A stretch of DNA of 64,000 nucleotides from an uncultured Phycisphaerales bacterium (GTDB taxonomy: Bacteria > Planctomycetota > Phycisphaerae > Sedimentisphaerales > Anaerobacaceae), in NCBI GenBank assembly GCA_937927975.1, contig CALEZT010000270.1, forward strand, positions 9,967 to 73,966, written 5' to 3'. The position numbers were made by a program, and so were the translations under genes. The notes under the pieces are model-generated. The model was not told where the DNA came from and did no database searches. It saw only the letters and a program-made list of their open reading frames with translations. Numbering within the stretch: position 1 is the stretch's first letter; each line of letters opens with the position of its first letter. Of this stretch, positions 37,544 to 45,756 are shown in pieces.

Positions 37544-38233
37544 TCATTTATTGGCTTCGACAGCCTGTTTCCAGGTCCTGCCGTTCATTTCGAATAACAC
37601 GGCGTCTTTTTCGATCTTCACGACCGTCGCTCCGAAGATCTCCTTGCCTTCATGCACGAGGATCGTGTCGACGATCGCGACCGGTCGGTCTTCGCTGTGC
37701 AGGATTCCCGTCACGGTGAAACTGGCATACCGACGCACCGGCTCGGGGGCCGGGACCTCCACGACAGGAACGGACGGAGCCGGCAGTCGCATGGGGTCGC
37801 GTCCGCCCAACGGATAGAGAGGCGGAATCTCCCAGGCGAGTTCCACATCGGAAATCGCAACCGGCGCCGCCTCGGCCGGCGGTTCTTGCTGCGCCTGCGC
37901 AGGGGACGATCTCGCCAATGGGTTCTTCGACACGTACAAGAGCACAAACGCCAGGACCGGAATCAACGCCATCATGACCTTCTGTCGGCCGTCGGTTCGA
38001 GATCCCGATGAATCGCACGCCGTGAATTTCACTCTCGATCGGGTCAACGAACCCTCGGACGTCGCACTGGCGCGATGGACACGTCTGGCAGGCTTCGGGT
38101 TCGCGGCCGACTGCTGGAACACGTCCTGGCGTCCGGCGTCTCGATTGCGATATGACCCCAACAAGGTCCTGCGAGCGGGTTTCGGCTCTTCGGCTTTCCC
38201 TTGCCGGGTGCGGTCTGCTTGGATGTCAGCCAT
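37544..38233 (-). CDS. PilP/GspC-like inner-membrane protein with long basic N-terminal tail
   Basis: The product has 229 residues from the ATG at 38233, 6 nt after GGGAG. The first 85 or so residues are basic and low in hydrophobics (RTRQGKAEEPKPARR and similar), then one transmembrane helix follows (VMMALIPVLAFVLLYVS). A Pro-rich linker precedes a small beta domain (FTVTGILHSEDRPVAIVDTILVHEGKEIFGATVVKIE), which resembles the HR domain of GspC and the PilP fold. PilP and GspC connect the inner-membrane platform to the secretin encoded next. The GspC-like topology, and the tail, set it apart from lipoprotein-type PilP. Confidence 0.6.
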   Translation of the reverse strand: MADIQADRTRQGKAEEPKPARRTLLGSYRNRDAGRQDVFQQSAANPKPARRVHRASATSEGSLTRSRVKFTACDSSGSRTDGRQKVMMALIPVLAFVLLYVSKNPLARSSPAQAQQEPPAEAAPVAISDVELAWEIPPLYPLGGRDPMRLPAPSVPVVEVPAPEPVRRYASFTVTGILHSEDRPVAIVDTILVHEGKEIFGATVVKIEKDAVLFEMNGRTWKQAVEANK

Positions 38234-38235
38234 GG

Positions 38236-38802
38236 TCAACTCCCTCGCGGCTTCTCCACGAGCACCGCCAACCCCATCTGCACCTGGGGCTTGACGTCAG
38301 CTTCCTGGGGACGATTGATGGTGAACGTTTCGATGAAGACGACCGGATGGTGACGCTCAAGGGTGTTCAGGAACAACGCGAACGGCGCGAATCCCGCGAC
38401 GAAGCTCACGTCGAGGCGCCTCTCGACAAGGCGTCCCGAGTCGTCGGAGGTTGCAGGGGACGCGGAGGAGGCCGGCTTGATGCCGAAGGACTCCAGCCCG
38501 GTCTCCGCGGCGATGCCGCCGATGACGTAGGCGAGTTTCGGCGCGTCGTCGCCCGACACGAGGAAATCCTCGATCCGATCCTGCAAACGAACGACCTGGT
38601 CGGTCAGGCGGGCGTGGAGTTCCGGTTTGGCAGCCTCCATCGCGCGATCGTAATGTTCCTTCGCCTTCTCGATCTTCCTCTCGAGATCATGCCGATAATC
38701 CAGTTGGGGGCGCAGGACCAAACCGTAGGCGCCCACCGCCAGCGCCAGGCAAGGCCCCCACACTACGGCCATGATCAGCAGATACTTGTCTCGAACCTTC
38801 AT
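38236..38802 (-). CDS. pilO: PilO-like pilus assembly protein
   Basis: The product has 188 residues from the ATG at 38802, which follows AAGGAA by 9 nt. One N-terminal transmembrane helix (YLLIMAVVWGPCLALAVGAYGLVL) is followed by a coiled coil (LERKIEKAKEHYDRAMEAA) and an alpha/beta domain, the PilO architecture. The stop lies 2 nt before the next ATG. It should pair with the PilN-like protein in the inner-membrane alignment complex. Confidence 0.7.
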   Translation of the reverse strand: MKVRDKYLLIMAVVWGPCLALAVGAYGLVLRPQLDYRHDLERKIEKAKEHYDRAMEAAKPELHARLTDQVVRLQDRIEDFLVSGDDAPKLAYVIGGIAAETGLESFGIKPASSASPATSDDSGRLVERRLDVSFVAGFAPFALFLNTLERHHPVVFIETFTINRPQEADVKPQVQMGLAVLVEKPRGS

Positions 38803-38821
38803 ATGCACCCGTTCCTTGTGG

Positions 38822-39478
38822 TCAATTGCTCCGGGCCACCGAGCCGGTCTTGAGAACGCACTCGAGCTCGTACATGACCGCGTCCTCCCCATCCAGCATC
38901 GTCCGGCTCTGGGAGACGGTGATCGTATCCAGAATCGGCCCGAACACCGGGGAGGACCGCAGACTCTCCTGGAGAGTCCGAACCGCCTCCAGGGCCGTCC
39001 CCGCCTGGCGACCGCAAACGCAGAGCGTCAGGGTGCGGACTGGAATGCTGATGTCCACCTTGCGGGTCGGATCGTTGGGGGCCGGCACCTTTCGCTGGAC
39101 CATGCGTCGATTTGCTTCCACGCGTGTCAGCACCAGCGCGTCTGATAGGTTCTCAACCAATGCAGCCAACGCCTGCGACCACTGCATGTAGCCGCCGATG
39201 GTGGCCTTGATTTCCGACAGCGCGGCATTCGCCGACATTCGTTCTTTTTGGAGCGTTTCGGTCTTCTGGACCGCTGATGTCAGAAGCGCGGATGCTTTCT
39301 CGATCTGGCTCAACTGCTGCTTCTCGATGGACAGGATGACTCGCCCGTCCAGATAGAAGCTGGTCATGGCCAAGCCAACCAACAGGGGGACCACGACGAT
39401 CAGGCAGGCCAGGGCGATCCCCCCAGGCCGGCTCCGAATCGGAACCCCTTCTCCCAAAAGCAGATCCACAGTATACAT
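38822..39478 (-). CDS. pilN: PilN-like pilus assembly protein
   Basis: The product has 218 residues; the ATG at 39478 follows GAGGGAA. A short cytoplasmic N-terminus (MYTVDLLLGEGVPIRSRP) precedes a transmembrane helix (IALACLIVVVPLLVGLAMT), a coiled coil (IEKQQLSQIEKASALLTSAV) and an alpha/beta domain (RTLTLCVCGRQAGTALEAVRTLQ). The order and length fit PilN, whose N-terminal tail binds PilM. It lies 83 nt after pilM and 19 nt before pilO. Confidence 0.7.
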   Translation of the reverse strand: MYTVDLLLGEGVPIRSRPGGIALACLIVVVPLLVGLAMTSFYLDGRVILSIEKQQLSQIEKASALLTSAVQKTETLQKERMSANAALSEIKATIGGYMQWSQALAALVENLSDALVLTRVEANRRMVQRKVPAPNDPTRKVDISIPVRTLTLCVCGRQAGTALEAVRTLQESLRSSPVFGPILDTITVSQSRTMLDGEDAVMYELECVLKTGSVARSN

Positions 39479-39561
39479 GGCGTTACTTCCCTCTTTTCAT
39501 CGGTTTCTCACGGTCGGACGTGCCCGAGGCGTAGCCCCCGACCTGCGGCCTGACCGCGGAC

Positions 39562-40713
39562 TCACAGGCTCCTCATGGCCAGCCCGGCGGCGAGAGACAT
39601 CGAAGGACCGAAGGCCTGCGCCGCAGCCGTCCGTGGTCCGGTCTTCGCGCCGTCGTCTCTCATGGTTTCGACGGGATTCCACGCCTGCACCTCGAGGTGC
39701 AGCTTGCCCGCCAGAAGGTCGATGAATCGATCGAACCGGGACAACGCGCCGCAGACGAGCACGCGGTCGACCTTCACGCCGGAGCCCGCGTGCTGCGAGG
39801 CGAGCCCTGCGCCATGCTGGGTCGCGTAGTACCGCAACGTCGTCACGATGTCTTCCACCAGCGGTGCACAGGCCCCTTCCGCATTCTCCCAGAACGAAGC
39901 AGTATCCGCAGCCGCCAAATCCGGGATCTCCGCGTCCGTACGTTCGTCTCGATCCTGCGACGACCCGTAATTCAGCATCGCGGCCCTCGCGGTCTCAAAC
40001 GGGATCCGCGCCTCGTCGGCCACGTGACTGCAGATCTGATCGCTGCCGGCGTTGATGTCTCGAACAAACGGCCGACCTGCGTGGTCCCTGACCGCAATCG
40101 TCGTGCAGACGCCGCCGACATCGACAACGGCCGAGCCCTCGCGGACGTCGTCGCCGCTCGACGAGCCATCCGTCTGTCTGCCGCCGTGGTGCAGGCAGTT
40201 GAGCAGCGCCAGGCCCGCCACGTCGAGCAGGGTGCAGTGCAATCCCGCGTCGTGAACGATCTGGCGTATGCTGCGAATCAGACCGTTGTTGGCGGCCACC
40301 CAGAATCCTCGCGTCTTCCCGGCATCCATCGACGTCACCTGGTAGTCGAAGGCGCTCTCGTTCGGGCTGAACGGGCAGATCTGCGATGCTTCCAGTCCTA
40401 CCGCCGATCCGATCTCCTCCGACAACAGAAGGGGAAACTCGAAACTCCGGACAACGACCTCCGGGCCTCGCACCCCGCAGACGACGAGCTTGCCGTCGAG
40501 GTTGCGTCTGGACAATCCCTTCTGAATCGCACGAACGGTGTGGACTCGACGCAGTTCCGGATCGTCGCCCCACGGCGCGATCTCGGCGCAAGACGCGCCT
40601 GTGACCGTGTACCCGCCGTTGTCTTGCCGTAGCTGGACCATTCGCACAGCCGCTGTGTCGATGTCCAATCCAATCAGAGTCTTTCTGCGAAATCCGATCA
40701 TACCGCATTTCAT
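39562..40713 (-). CDS. pilM: PilM-like actin-fold pilus assembly protein
   Basis: The product has 383 residues. It shows IGLDIDTAAVRMVQL (phosphate 1 motif of the actin/FtsA fold), SAVVDVGGVCTTIAVRD (phosphate 2) and RVLVCGALSRFDRFIDLLAGKL (adenosine motif). This ASKHA-fold cytoplasmic protein binds ATP and the N-terminal tail of PilN in type IV pilus systems. The ATG at 40713 has a weak ribosome-binding site, and MIGFRRK at 40701 is an equally plausible start. A 234-nt gap separates it from the large minor pilin-like gene upstream, so it may begin a second transcript. Confidence 0.8.
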   Translation of the reverse strand: MKCGMIGFRRKTLIGLDIDTAAVRMVQLRQDNGGYTVTGASCAEIAPWGDDPELRRVHTVRAIQKGLSRRNLDGKLVVCGVRGPEVVVRSFEFPLLLSEEIGSAVGLEASQICPFSPNESAFDYQVTSMDAGKTRGFWVAANNGLIRSIRQIVHDAGLHCTLLDVAGLALLNCLHHGGRQTDGSSSGDDVREGSAVVDVGGVCTTIAVRDHAGRPFVRDINAGSDQICSHVADEARIPFETARAAMLNYGSSQDRDERTDAEIPDLAAADTASFWENAEGACAPLVEDIVTTLRYYATQHGAGLASQHAGSGVKVDRVLVCGALSRFDRFIDLLAGKLHLEVQAWNPVETMRDDGAKTGPRTAAAQAFGPSMSLAAGLAMRSL

Positions 40714-40947
40714 CGGACGATAACGGCATCGACTTTATGCGTCTTGGATGCAGGTGAAGCAAAGACCGCGCGCGGGCGTCCCATGCCGGCGAATACAGCC
40801 AAACGCAAACAATCACCCGACAATATCGGACCTTCTTATGCAAAATGCGTTCAACGGGGGGAGCGTCGTGCAGTTGTGCATCAGGGAAACTCGATGGCGT
40901 TGGTCCCACCGACGAGCCCCATCGGGCGCGCCGCGCAGGAACGACGG

Positions 40948-42690
40948 TCAGGGACGATAGTCCCGCCAGCCTGCGGGGGCGGGAACATACTTGCCTCGCA
41001 GCCAGATGTCGCCGGGGACGATGCCGGTCAGGAGCCGGTTGTCCATGTGATAGGACTTGAGATAGCCGTCGGCGGAGAAACTGCCGCTGACGCCGACAAC
41101 TCCTCGGATGCGTTCGGTGATCGTGCCATGCACGCGGAGGTAATCCTGGGAACCGGAGTATTCCTTCCGTCCCGCGTAGCTGAGGGAACCGACCCACACG
41201 TTCTCCGCGCCCCAGCCGCCGCCGCCGACGGTAATGGAGGCCTCGACAACCGTCGGATCAGACAGGTGCCTCTGATAGTACTGGCTGCTCGTGGAGCCGG
41301 CGCTGGGATTGTCCGGACGTCCGACCGGCATGTAGGTGAACCCGCTGAGTTTCACCACGCCGTCGATGTCGCTCAGGCCCGGGTCCACGACCTTGATGAC
41401 GCCCTGGGCGAGCAACCCCAGCACGTTGGGATTTCCCTCGCTGGGCAGACCGTCCGGATCGTGCCCGCCGTCGACGTAGATCGAATCGGCCACCCAGATG
41501 TTGCCTGTGGCGACGACCGTGACGGTCCCTTTGACCAGCTGATTGTTGTTGTGCAGCGAGGAATTGCCCCCGATGACGACGTTGCCGTTAACGAAGATCT
41601 GACCGCCCGGTTCGGAGGTGGTGCCGCCGAAAGACTGGGTCACGTACGTGTCCGTCAACGGAATCGTGATCCTTTGGCCGGTCGAGTCGGCCGTACTGGA
41701 GGCGACATGATAGGCGTAGATGTAGTACCGCTCGTATTGGGCGCCGTCGGTGCCGGCCCGGATCCGGAAGTCGTAGGTGCTGGAGTCGGACGACTGGCGG
41801 AATCCGCGGACCGAGCAGTTGTTGGTGATACGGACCTTGCCGACGCCGCCCTCGACGAAGAACTCGAGCTGGACCGCGGCCTGACGGTTGGTCAGACCGG
41901 TGGCGCTGGCCGTCGGAGTAAACCGATACCGCGGCAGCGTGCTGTCGCGGAAGCGGGTAATCTTGCTCAGTACGGATGCCTCGTCGGTGACGCGACTGGC
42001 GGGCTGGTTGAAGTAGATGCCGCCTCGGAAGAGCGACATGACGCCGGAGTACTTGTCCGCCCCGCCGGTCGTGTAGCGGTCCTCCCCCATCGCAATGGCC
42101 TGGAGAAAAGACGGAGAACCAATGATGAAGATGTCCTTGACGTCCGGGCTGTCGGACGCCTTGTTGATGTGGATCGGCATGTCAAGGACCTCGCCGTTCA
42201 TGAAATTCACAGGCGAGGTGCTCGTACCGCCGGCGGGAATGCGGCACAAGCCCATGTCCCAGCCGCTGATCATCTGGACGGTGAGCACGTCCACCCGGCG
42301 CTCGAAGATGCCGCTGCGGCCGTTGGAGACGACGCGAAACACCGGTCTCGAACCGGCAAACATGTACAGACTGATCTGATACGAGCAGGAACTGTCCGGA
42401 AACGTGAGCGATCCCGAGGTGCCGGCAACGCCCTGCTGGAGAGCGCTGAGCATGTCCTGCTGCCGGCCCATCCAGAAGACCGCCTTCTCATACCCCGCCT
42501 CCGCGGCCAACATGGCTGCGGCGTCCGCCTTCACAGCGATGGCGTCGCGCCTCACGCCGTAGCTGATGGCGAGCAGACCTCCTCCGATCGTGGTCAGAAT
42601 CACCAGGGTGACGACGACCAGCGCCAGACTCACCCCGCGACATCGAAGGGCGAACGGTCGAATTCGGATTGTGGACTCGTTGTTCTTCAT
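40948..42690 (-). CDS. Large PilX/GspK-like minor pilin-type protein
   Basis: The product has 580 residues. After MKNNESTIRIRPFALRCRGVS comes one hydrophobic helix (LALVVVTLVILTTIGGGLLAISYGV) like PilX or GspK, without a clear Glu+5. Next is an AAAMLAAEAGYEKAVFWMGRQQ stretch typical of pilus tip proteins. The remaining roughly 480 residues are beta-rich with short glycine turns (GGQIFVNGNVVIGGNSSLHNNNQ), unlike usual minor pilins and several times larger. The ATG at 42690 overlaps the upstream stop as ATGA, indicating translational coupling; an in-frame ATG at 42699 is possible. A tip or adhesin-like role is inferred. Confidence 0.6.
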   Translation of the reverse strand: MKNNESTIRIRPFALRCRGVSLALVVVTLVILTTIGGGLLAISYGVRRDAIAVKADAAAMLAAEAGYEKAVFWMGRQQDMLSALQQGVAGTSGSLTFPDSSCSYQISLYMFAGSRPVFRVVSNGRSGIFERRVDVLTVQMISGWDMGLCRIPAGGTSTSPVNFMNGEVLDMPIHINKASDSPDVKDIFIIGSPSFLQAIAMGEDRYTTGGADKYSGVMSLFRGGIYFNQPASRVTDEASVLSKITRFRDSTLPRYRFTPTASATGLTNRQAAVQLEFFVEGGVGKVRITNNCSVRGFRQSSDSSTYDFRIRAGTDGAQYERYYIYAYHVASSTADSTGQRITIPLTDTYVTQSFGGTTSEPGGQIFVNGNVVIGGNSSLHNNNQLVKGTVTVVATGNIWVADSIYVDGGHDPDGLPSEGNPNVLGLLAQGVIKVVDPGLSDIDGVVKLSGFTYMPVGRPDNPSAGSTSSQYYQRHLSDPTVVEASITVGGGGWGAENVWVGSLSYAGRKEYSGSQDYLRVHGTITERIRGVVGVSGSFSADGYLKSYHMDNRLLTGIVPGDIWLRGKYVPAPAGWRDYRP

Positions 42691-43373
42691 CGGGGCCATA
42701 CGTTGCGCATCAACGCGGATGTCATCACCCGCATCGTTCGATTCTCGTCGTTCGGATCCGTCAGGGTCACCGCCAATCGGATCGAGCCTTGCCCGGTAGC
42801 CCCCACCGTCGTGTGGCTGAACGGAAGACCTGCGGACCCGACGCGGACATTTCTGGCCAGCACCGTGGTGGAAATGCCTGTGGTGTTTCGGGCCCCTCCC
42901 CCGCTCGGGGCGGCGCCGGGCGGATACGCCCCGTAATCGACTTTCATCTCATCGCCGTCCAGATAGAACAGGGCATAGGCGGTCGCGGTCGTTTCGGAGT
43001 CCATCAGACCGTAACTGTCCGTCGTGTTCAGGGGAACGTCCCAATAGCGGAACTCGACCGCGTCGCCTCGAACGATCGAATCGGGCTGACCGGCGGGAGG
43101 CGACACCGGAAGGAGAGTTCCGCTGTCGAATTCGTAAAGGACGTAATTGCCGCGATTGGACCGTCGTCCCACCGCGCCGAACGCGGCCACGAGCGTCTGT
43201 GCGTCACGGGTGAGTTGGTCGTGGGCCAACCGGTAGGTGCGGAGCCAGGCGCGATTGCCGCTGTCCAGGAGCAGGGTCACGCCGGCGATCAGCACCAGAG
43301 ACGTGCTCATGGCGACAACCAGCTCGACCAGGGTCATGCCAGCGAAAGCTCGTTGCGTCAGTCTCTTAGCCAT
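42687..43373 (-). CDS. PilW/GspJ-like minor pilin
   Basis: The product has 228 residues from the ATG at 43373. The prepilin signal is FAGMTLVELVVAMSTSLVLIAG, with Met at +1 and Glu+5. The body has RDAQTLVAAFGAVGR and DAVEFRYWDVPLN, consistent with PilW/GspJ pilin-like folds. The start overlaps the upstream gene by 8 nt and the end overlaps the downstream ATG, so the three minor pilin-like genes form a tightly coupled block. Confidence 0.7.
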   Translation of the reverse strand: MAKRLTQRAFAGMTLVELVVAMSTSLVLIAGVTLLLDSGNRAWLRTYRLAHDQLTRDAQTLVAAFGAVGRRSNRGNYVLYEFDSGTLLPVSPPAGQPDSIVRGDAVEFRYWDVPLNTTDSYGLMDSETTATAYALFYLDGDEMKVDYGAYPPGAAPSGGGARNTTGISTTVLARNVRVGSAGLPFSHTTVGATGQGSIRLAVTLTDPNDENRTMRVMTSALMRNVWPR

Positions 43374-43926
43374 CGGTGGCGTCCCGTCGCACATAAGTGA
43401 CAAAAGTCATGGCAGGCAGATCCGCAAAACGAGGCTCCGGCACGGTGATGCCGCCCGAACGGCTCTGCCCATAACGAACGATCACCGCGAGTTGACGCAG
43501 AACGATGTTGGCCACGGTGTCCTGGTCCACGTCCCGGTAGGCCAGCAGGATCAGAACGGGCATGTCGCACAGAGTGATGCTGTAGATCGAGCCGTTCAAG
43601 GCGTTGCCCATGCCGTCGGCGGTCGTGAAGTCGCCGGGCGCCTGTCCTGCGTTGGCGAATCCCAATCCCAGCGACGCGGGATCGTACTGGCTCGAGCCCC
43701 CGGTGCTCTTCCAGTCTTCGATCAGCAGTTGCGCCGCGCGGGCGGCGTCTGTCTGTACGCGGGCGATTCGGGCTTGCCCCGCTGCGAAGTACTCGTAGTG
43801 CAGGGCGCCCAAAGCGGCAATCGTCAGGATCGCCGCGGCCACCACCTGCTCAATGAGGGTGAAGCCGCGCAGCGACCGGACGATCCGCGTCCGTTGGGGT
43901 GCGTCGGTGGATGAACCTGCCCTCAT
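43366..43926 (-). CDS. PilV/GspI-like minor pilin
   Basis: The product has 186 residues from the ATG at 43926, just after GGGAAGGG. The prepilin signal is RGFTLIEQVVAAAILTIAALGAL with Phe+1 and Glu+5. The helix continues YEYFAAGQARIARVQTDAARAAQ as in PilV/GspI. It lies 92 nt after the major pilin gene, across a hairpin, and overlaps the next gene by 8 nt. Confidence 0.7.
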   Translation of the reverse strand: MRAGSSTDAPQRTRIVRSLRGFTLIEQVVAAAILTIAALGALHYEYFAAGQARIARVQTDAARAAQLLIEDWKSTGGSSQYDPASLGLGFANAGQAPGDFTTADGMGNALNGSIYSITLCDMPVLILLAYRDVDQDTVANIVLRQLAVIVRYGQSRSGGITVPEPRFADLPAMTFVTYVRRDATDG

Positions 43927-43969
43927 ATCCCTTCCCGATTCGAAGCGGACAACCCGCCGAAACACACAT

Positions 43970-43998
43970 CAGGACCCGCAGGAATCCCGCGGGTCCTG
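43970..43998 (-). terminator. Hairpin after the major pilin gene (partial terminator or processing site)
   Basis: CAGGACCCGC (43970-43979) and GCGGGTCCTG (43989-43998) form a perfect 10-bp stem with a 9-nt loop, 20 nt past the pilin stop. Only a short T-containing stretch follows on the minus strand, so partial termination or 3'-end protection is likely. Either would make pilin mRNA more abundant than the minor-pilin message. Confidence 0.6.
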
Positions 43999-44017
43999 AC
44001 GTGAGAGTGGACTCGGA

Positions 44018-44449
44018 TCAGCTGCCCTCGGCGAACGTGGCAACGTAGTTGTTGGCCGCGTTGGAGGTCAAGGTCATCGACGCAGGCCTGGTGGGCTTGC
44101 TGCTTCGGGTCGAGCTGCCTGCGGTGCAGGTAATCACGAAGTTGACCTGGCCGGGAGTGCTGCACGACGCGGAAGTGAGCGCGTAGCAGGCGTTGCTGAA
44201 GTAGGTTCCGTCCAGTTCGGCGGCGGAAATCCCGATTTCGGCAAGCGTCGGCGGCGAGGCGAAGGTGCCCTTCTCGGCCGCATAGGCGCGAACCGCGCTG
44301 GCGATCGTGCCCATCGCGGCCTTGCCCTCGGACCACTTTGACCCATCGACCCGCCCGCTCATGAGAGGCACCGCGACCGCGGCAAGAATGCCGACGATCA
44401 GGACCACGACCATGAGTTCGACCATTGTGAATGCTCTGTTGCTCTTCAT
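44018..44449 (-). CDS. Major type IV pilin / GspG-like pseudopilin
   Basis: The product has 143 residues. The ATG at 44449 has a strong AGGAGG 5 nt upstream. The signal MKSNRAFTMVELMVVVLIVGILAAVAVPLM is a textbook class III prepilin leader: short basic leader, Phe+1, Glu+5, then a long helix. The body has WSEGKAAMGTIASAVRAYAAEKG and two Cys (CYALTSASC) that could form a short disulfide loop. It sits directly after pilC and is followed by a hairpin, as expected for the most abundant subunit. Confidence 0.85.
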   Translation of the reverse strand: MKSNRAFTMVELMVVVLIVGILAAVAVPLMSGRVDGSKWSEGKAAMGTIASAVRAYAAEKGTFASPPTLAEIGISAAELDGTYFSNACYALTSASCSTPGQVNFVITCTAGSSTRSSKPTRPASMTLTSNAANNYVATFAEGS

Positions 44450-44542
44450 ACGAACCTCCTGAGAACGGAATGTGAACCCCTTGTACAGTCAACAATTGAC
44501 AGTCGTATATTTATCGGGGAACAGGTAACTCGGCTTTAGGAA

Positions 44543-45751
44543 TCAGTGCACATCGGAAACCGTGAAAATCGGCAAATACAAGGCAATGACGACGACCAGG
44601 ACGATTACGCCGACTGTAGTGATCATGACGGGTTCGAGCAGCCGGGTGAGGGTGTCGATGGTTGCCGAGATCTTGCGTTCATAATGATCGCTGGTCTTCT
44701 GCAGGATCTTGGGCAACGAGCCGCTCTCTTCGCCGACCTGCGTCATCTTGACGACCATGTTCGGGAAGAAACCCGTCGCGGTCATCCCTAACGCGACGTT
44801 CGACCCGGCCATCACGTGTTGCCTGACCCTGGTGACCGCGGAAATGATGACGTCGTTGGAGCTCATGCCTCGCAGGATGTCGAACGTTTCCAGCACAGGC
44901 ACGCCTGCCTCGAGCAGCGTGGCCACGGTCTTGCAGAACATCGCGATGAATGCCTCGGAAAAGAGCTTCCCGAACAGAGGCAGCCGCAAGACGACCCGGC
45001 TCAGCAGTTGGTGACCGCTTTGGGTCTTCAACAGCGTCACAATCACGAAGATCAGGCCGATCAAGGCGACCAGCAGATAGGGCGCATTATGGCATAACAG
45101 AGTGTACACGCTGAGGAAGCCTCGCGTGAACGCGGGAAGGTTACTCCCGATCTGGGAGAAGATCGCCTGAAACCGCGGGATGATCAGCGTCATAACGCCG
45201 ATCACGATCGCGGTGATCAGGACCAGAACGAAGATGGGATAGGCGACGGCGCTCTGGACCTTCTTGGCGATGCGGTCCCGACTGTCGAAGTACTCCGCCA
45301 GAATCCGCAAAGCTTGCCCCAGATCGCCGCTCGTCTCGCCCGCGATGACGATGGCCAACGCCAGATGGTTGAAAATATGGGGAAACTCCTTGAGGCTGTC
45401 GGACAACAGCGTGCCTTCGGCGACCTTGGCAAGAGCGTGTTGCAGGACGCGGCGAAGCTGCAGGTTTTCCGTGTCTTCCGCGACAATCTCCAGCGCATTG
45501 GTGATGCTCAGACCGCCTTCGAGCATCGTGCTCAACTGCCACGACACGGCGCCCAGGTCGGCCGAACGCACCCGCCCGCGATGCGTGGTCTTGTGCTTGC
45601 CGACGCCGGTCCCTGCGGTTTCATTGACTTTGACCGGCGTGAGATTCCTGTGGTGCAGCATCTCCAAGGCTTCGTGGGCCGAATTGGCCGCCAGCAGTCC
45701 TTCGCGCCGTGCGCCTGCATGGTCGCGGGCAATATACGTGTAGCTCTTCAT
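44543..45751 (-). CDS. pilC: PilC/GspF inner-membrane platform protein
   Basis: The product has 402 residues, the usual family length. It begins MKSYTYIARDHAG. Two GspF domains are visible: SWQLSTMLEGGLSITNALEIV with VIAGETSGDLGQALRILAEYF, then FCKTVATLLEAGVPVLETFDIL with VKMTQVGEESGSLPKIL. Each is followed by hydrophobic helices, ending PVMITTVGVIVLVVVIALYLP. It anchors the ATPase and pilin extraction in the inner membrane. It starts 5 nt after the pilB stop. Confidence 0.92.
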   Translation of the reverse strand: MKSYTYIARDHAGARREGLLAANSAHEALEMLHHRNLTPVKVNETAGTGVGKHKTTHRGRVRSADLGAVSWQLSTMLEGGLSITNALEIVAEDTENLQLRRVLQHALAKVAEGTLLSDSLKEFPHIFNHLALAIVIAGETSGDLGQALRILAEYFDSRDRIAKKVQSAVAYPIFVLVLITAIVIGVMTLIIPRFQAIFSQIGSNLPAFTRGFLSVYTLLCHNAPYLLVALIGLIFVIVTLLKTQSGHQLLSRVVLRLPLFGKLFSEAFIAMFCKTVATLLEAGVPVLETFDILRGMSSNDVIISAVTRVRQHVMAGSNVALGMTATGFFPNMVVKMTQVGEESGSLPKILQKTSDHYERKISATIDTLTRLLEPVMITTVGVIVLVVVIALYLPIFTVSDVH

Positions 45752-45756
45752 CGTTG

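Noticed and set aside
44488..44500. Palindrome GTCAA-CAA-TTGAC upstream of the major pilin gene as an operator
   Set aside because: Arms of only 5 nt in AT-rich sequence occur often by chance, and no -35/-10 pair with correct spacing was found around it.
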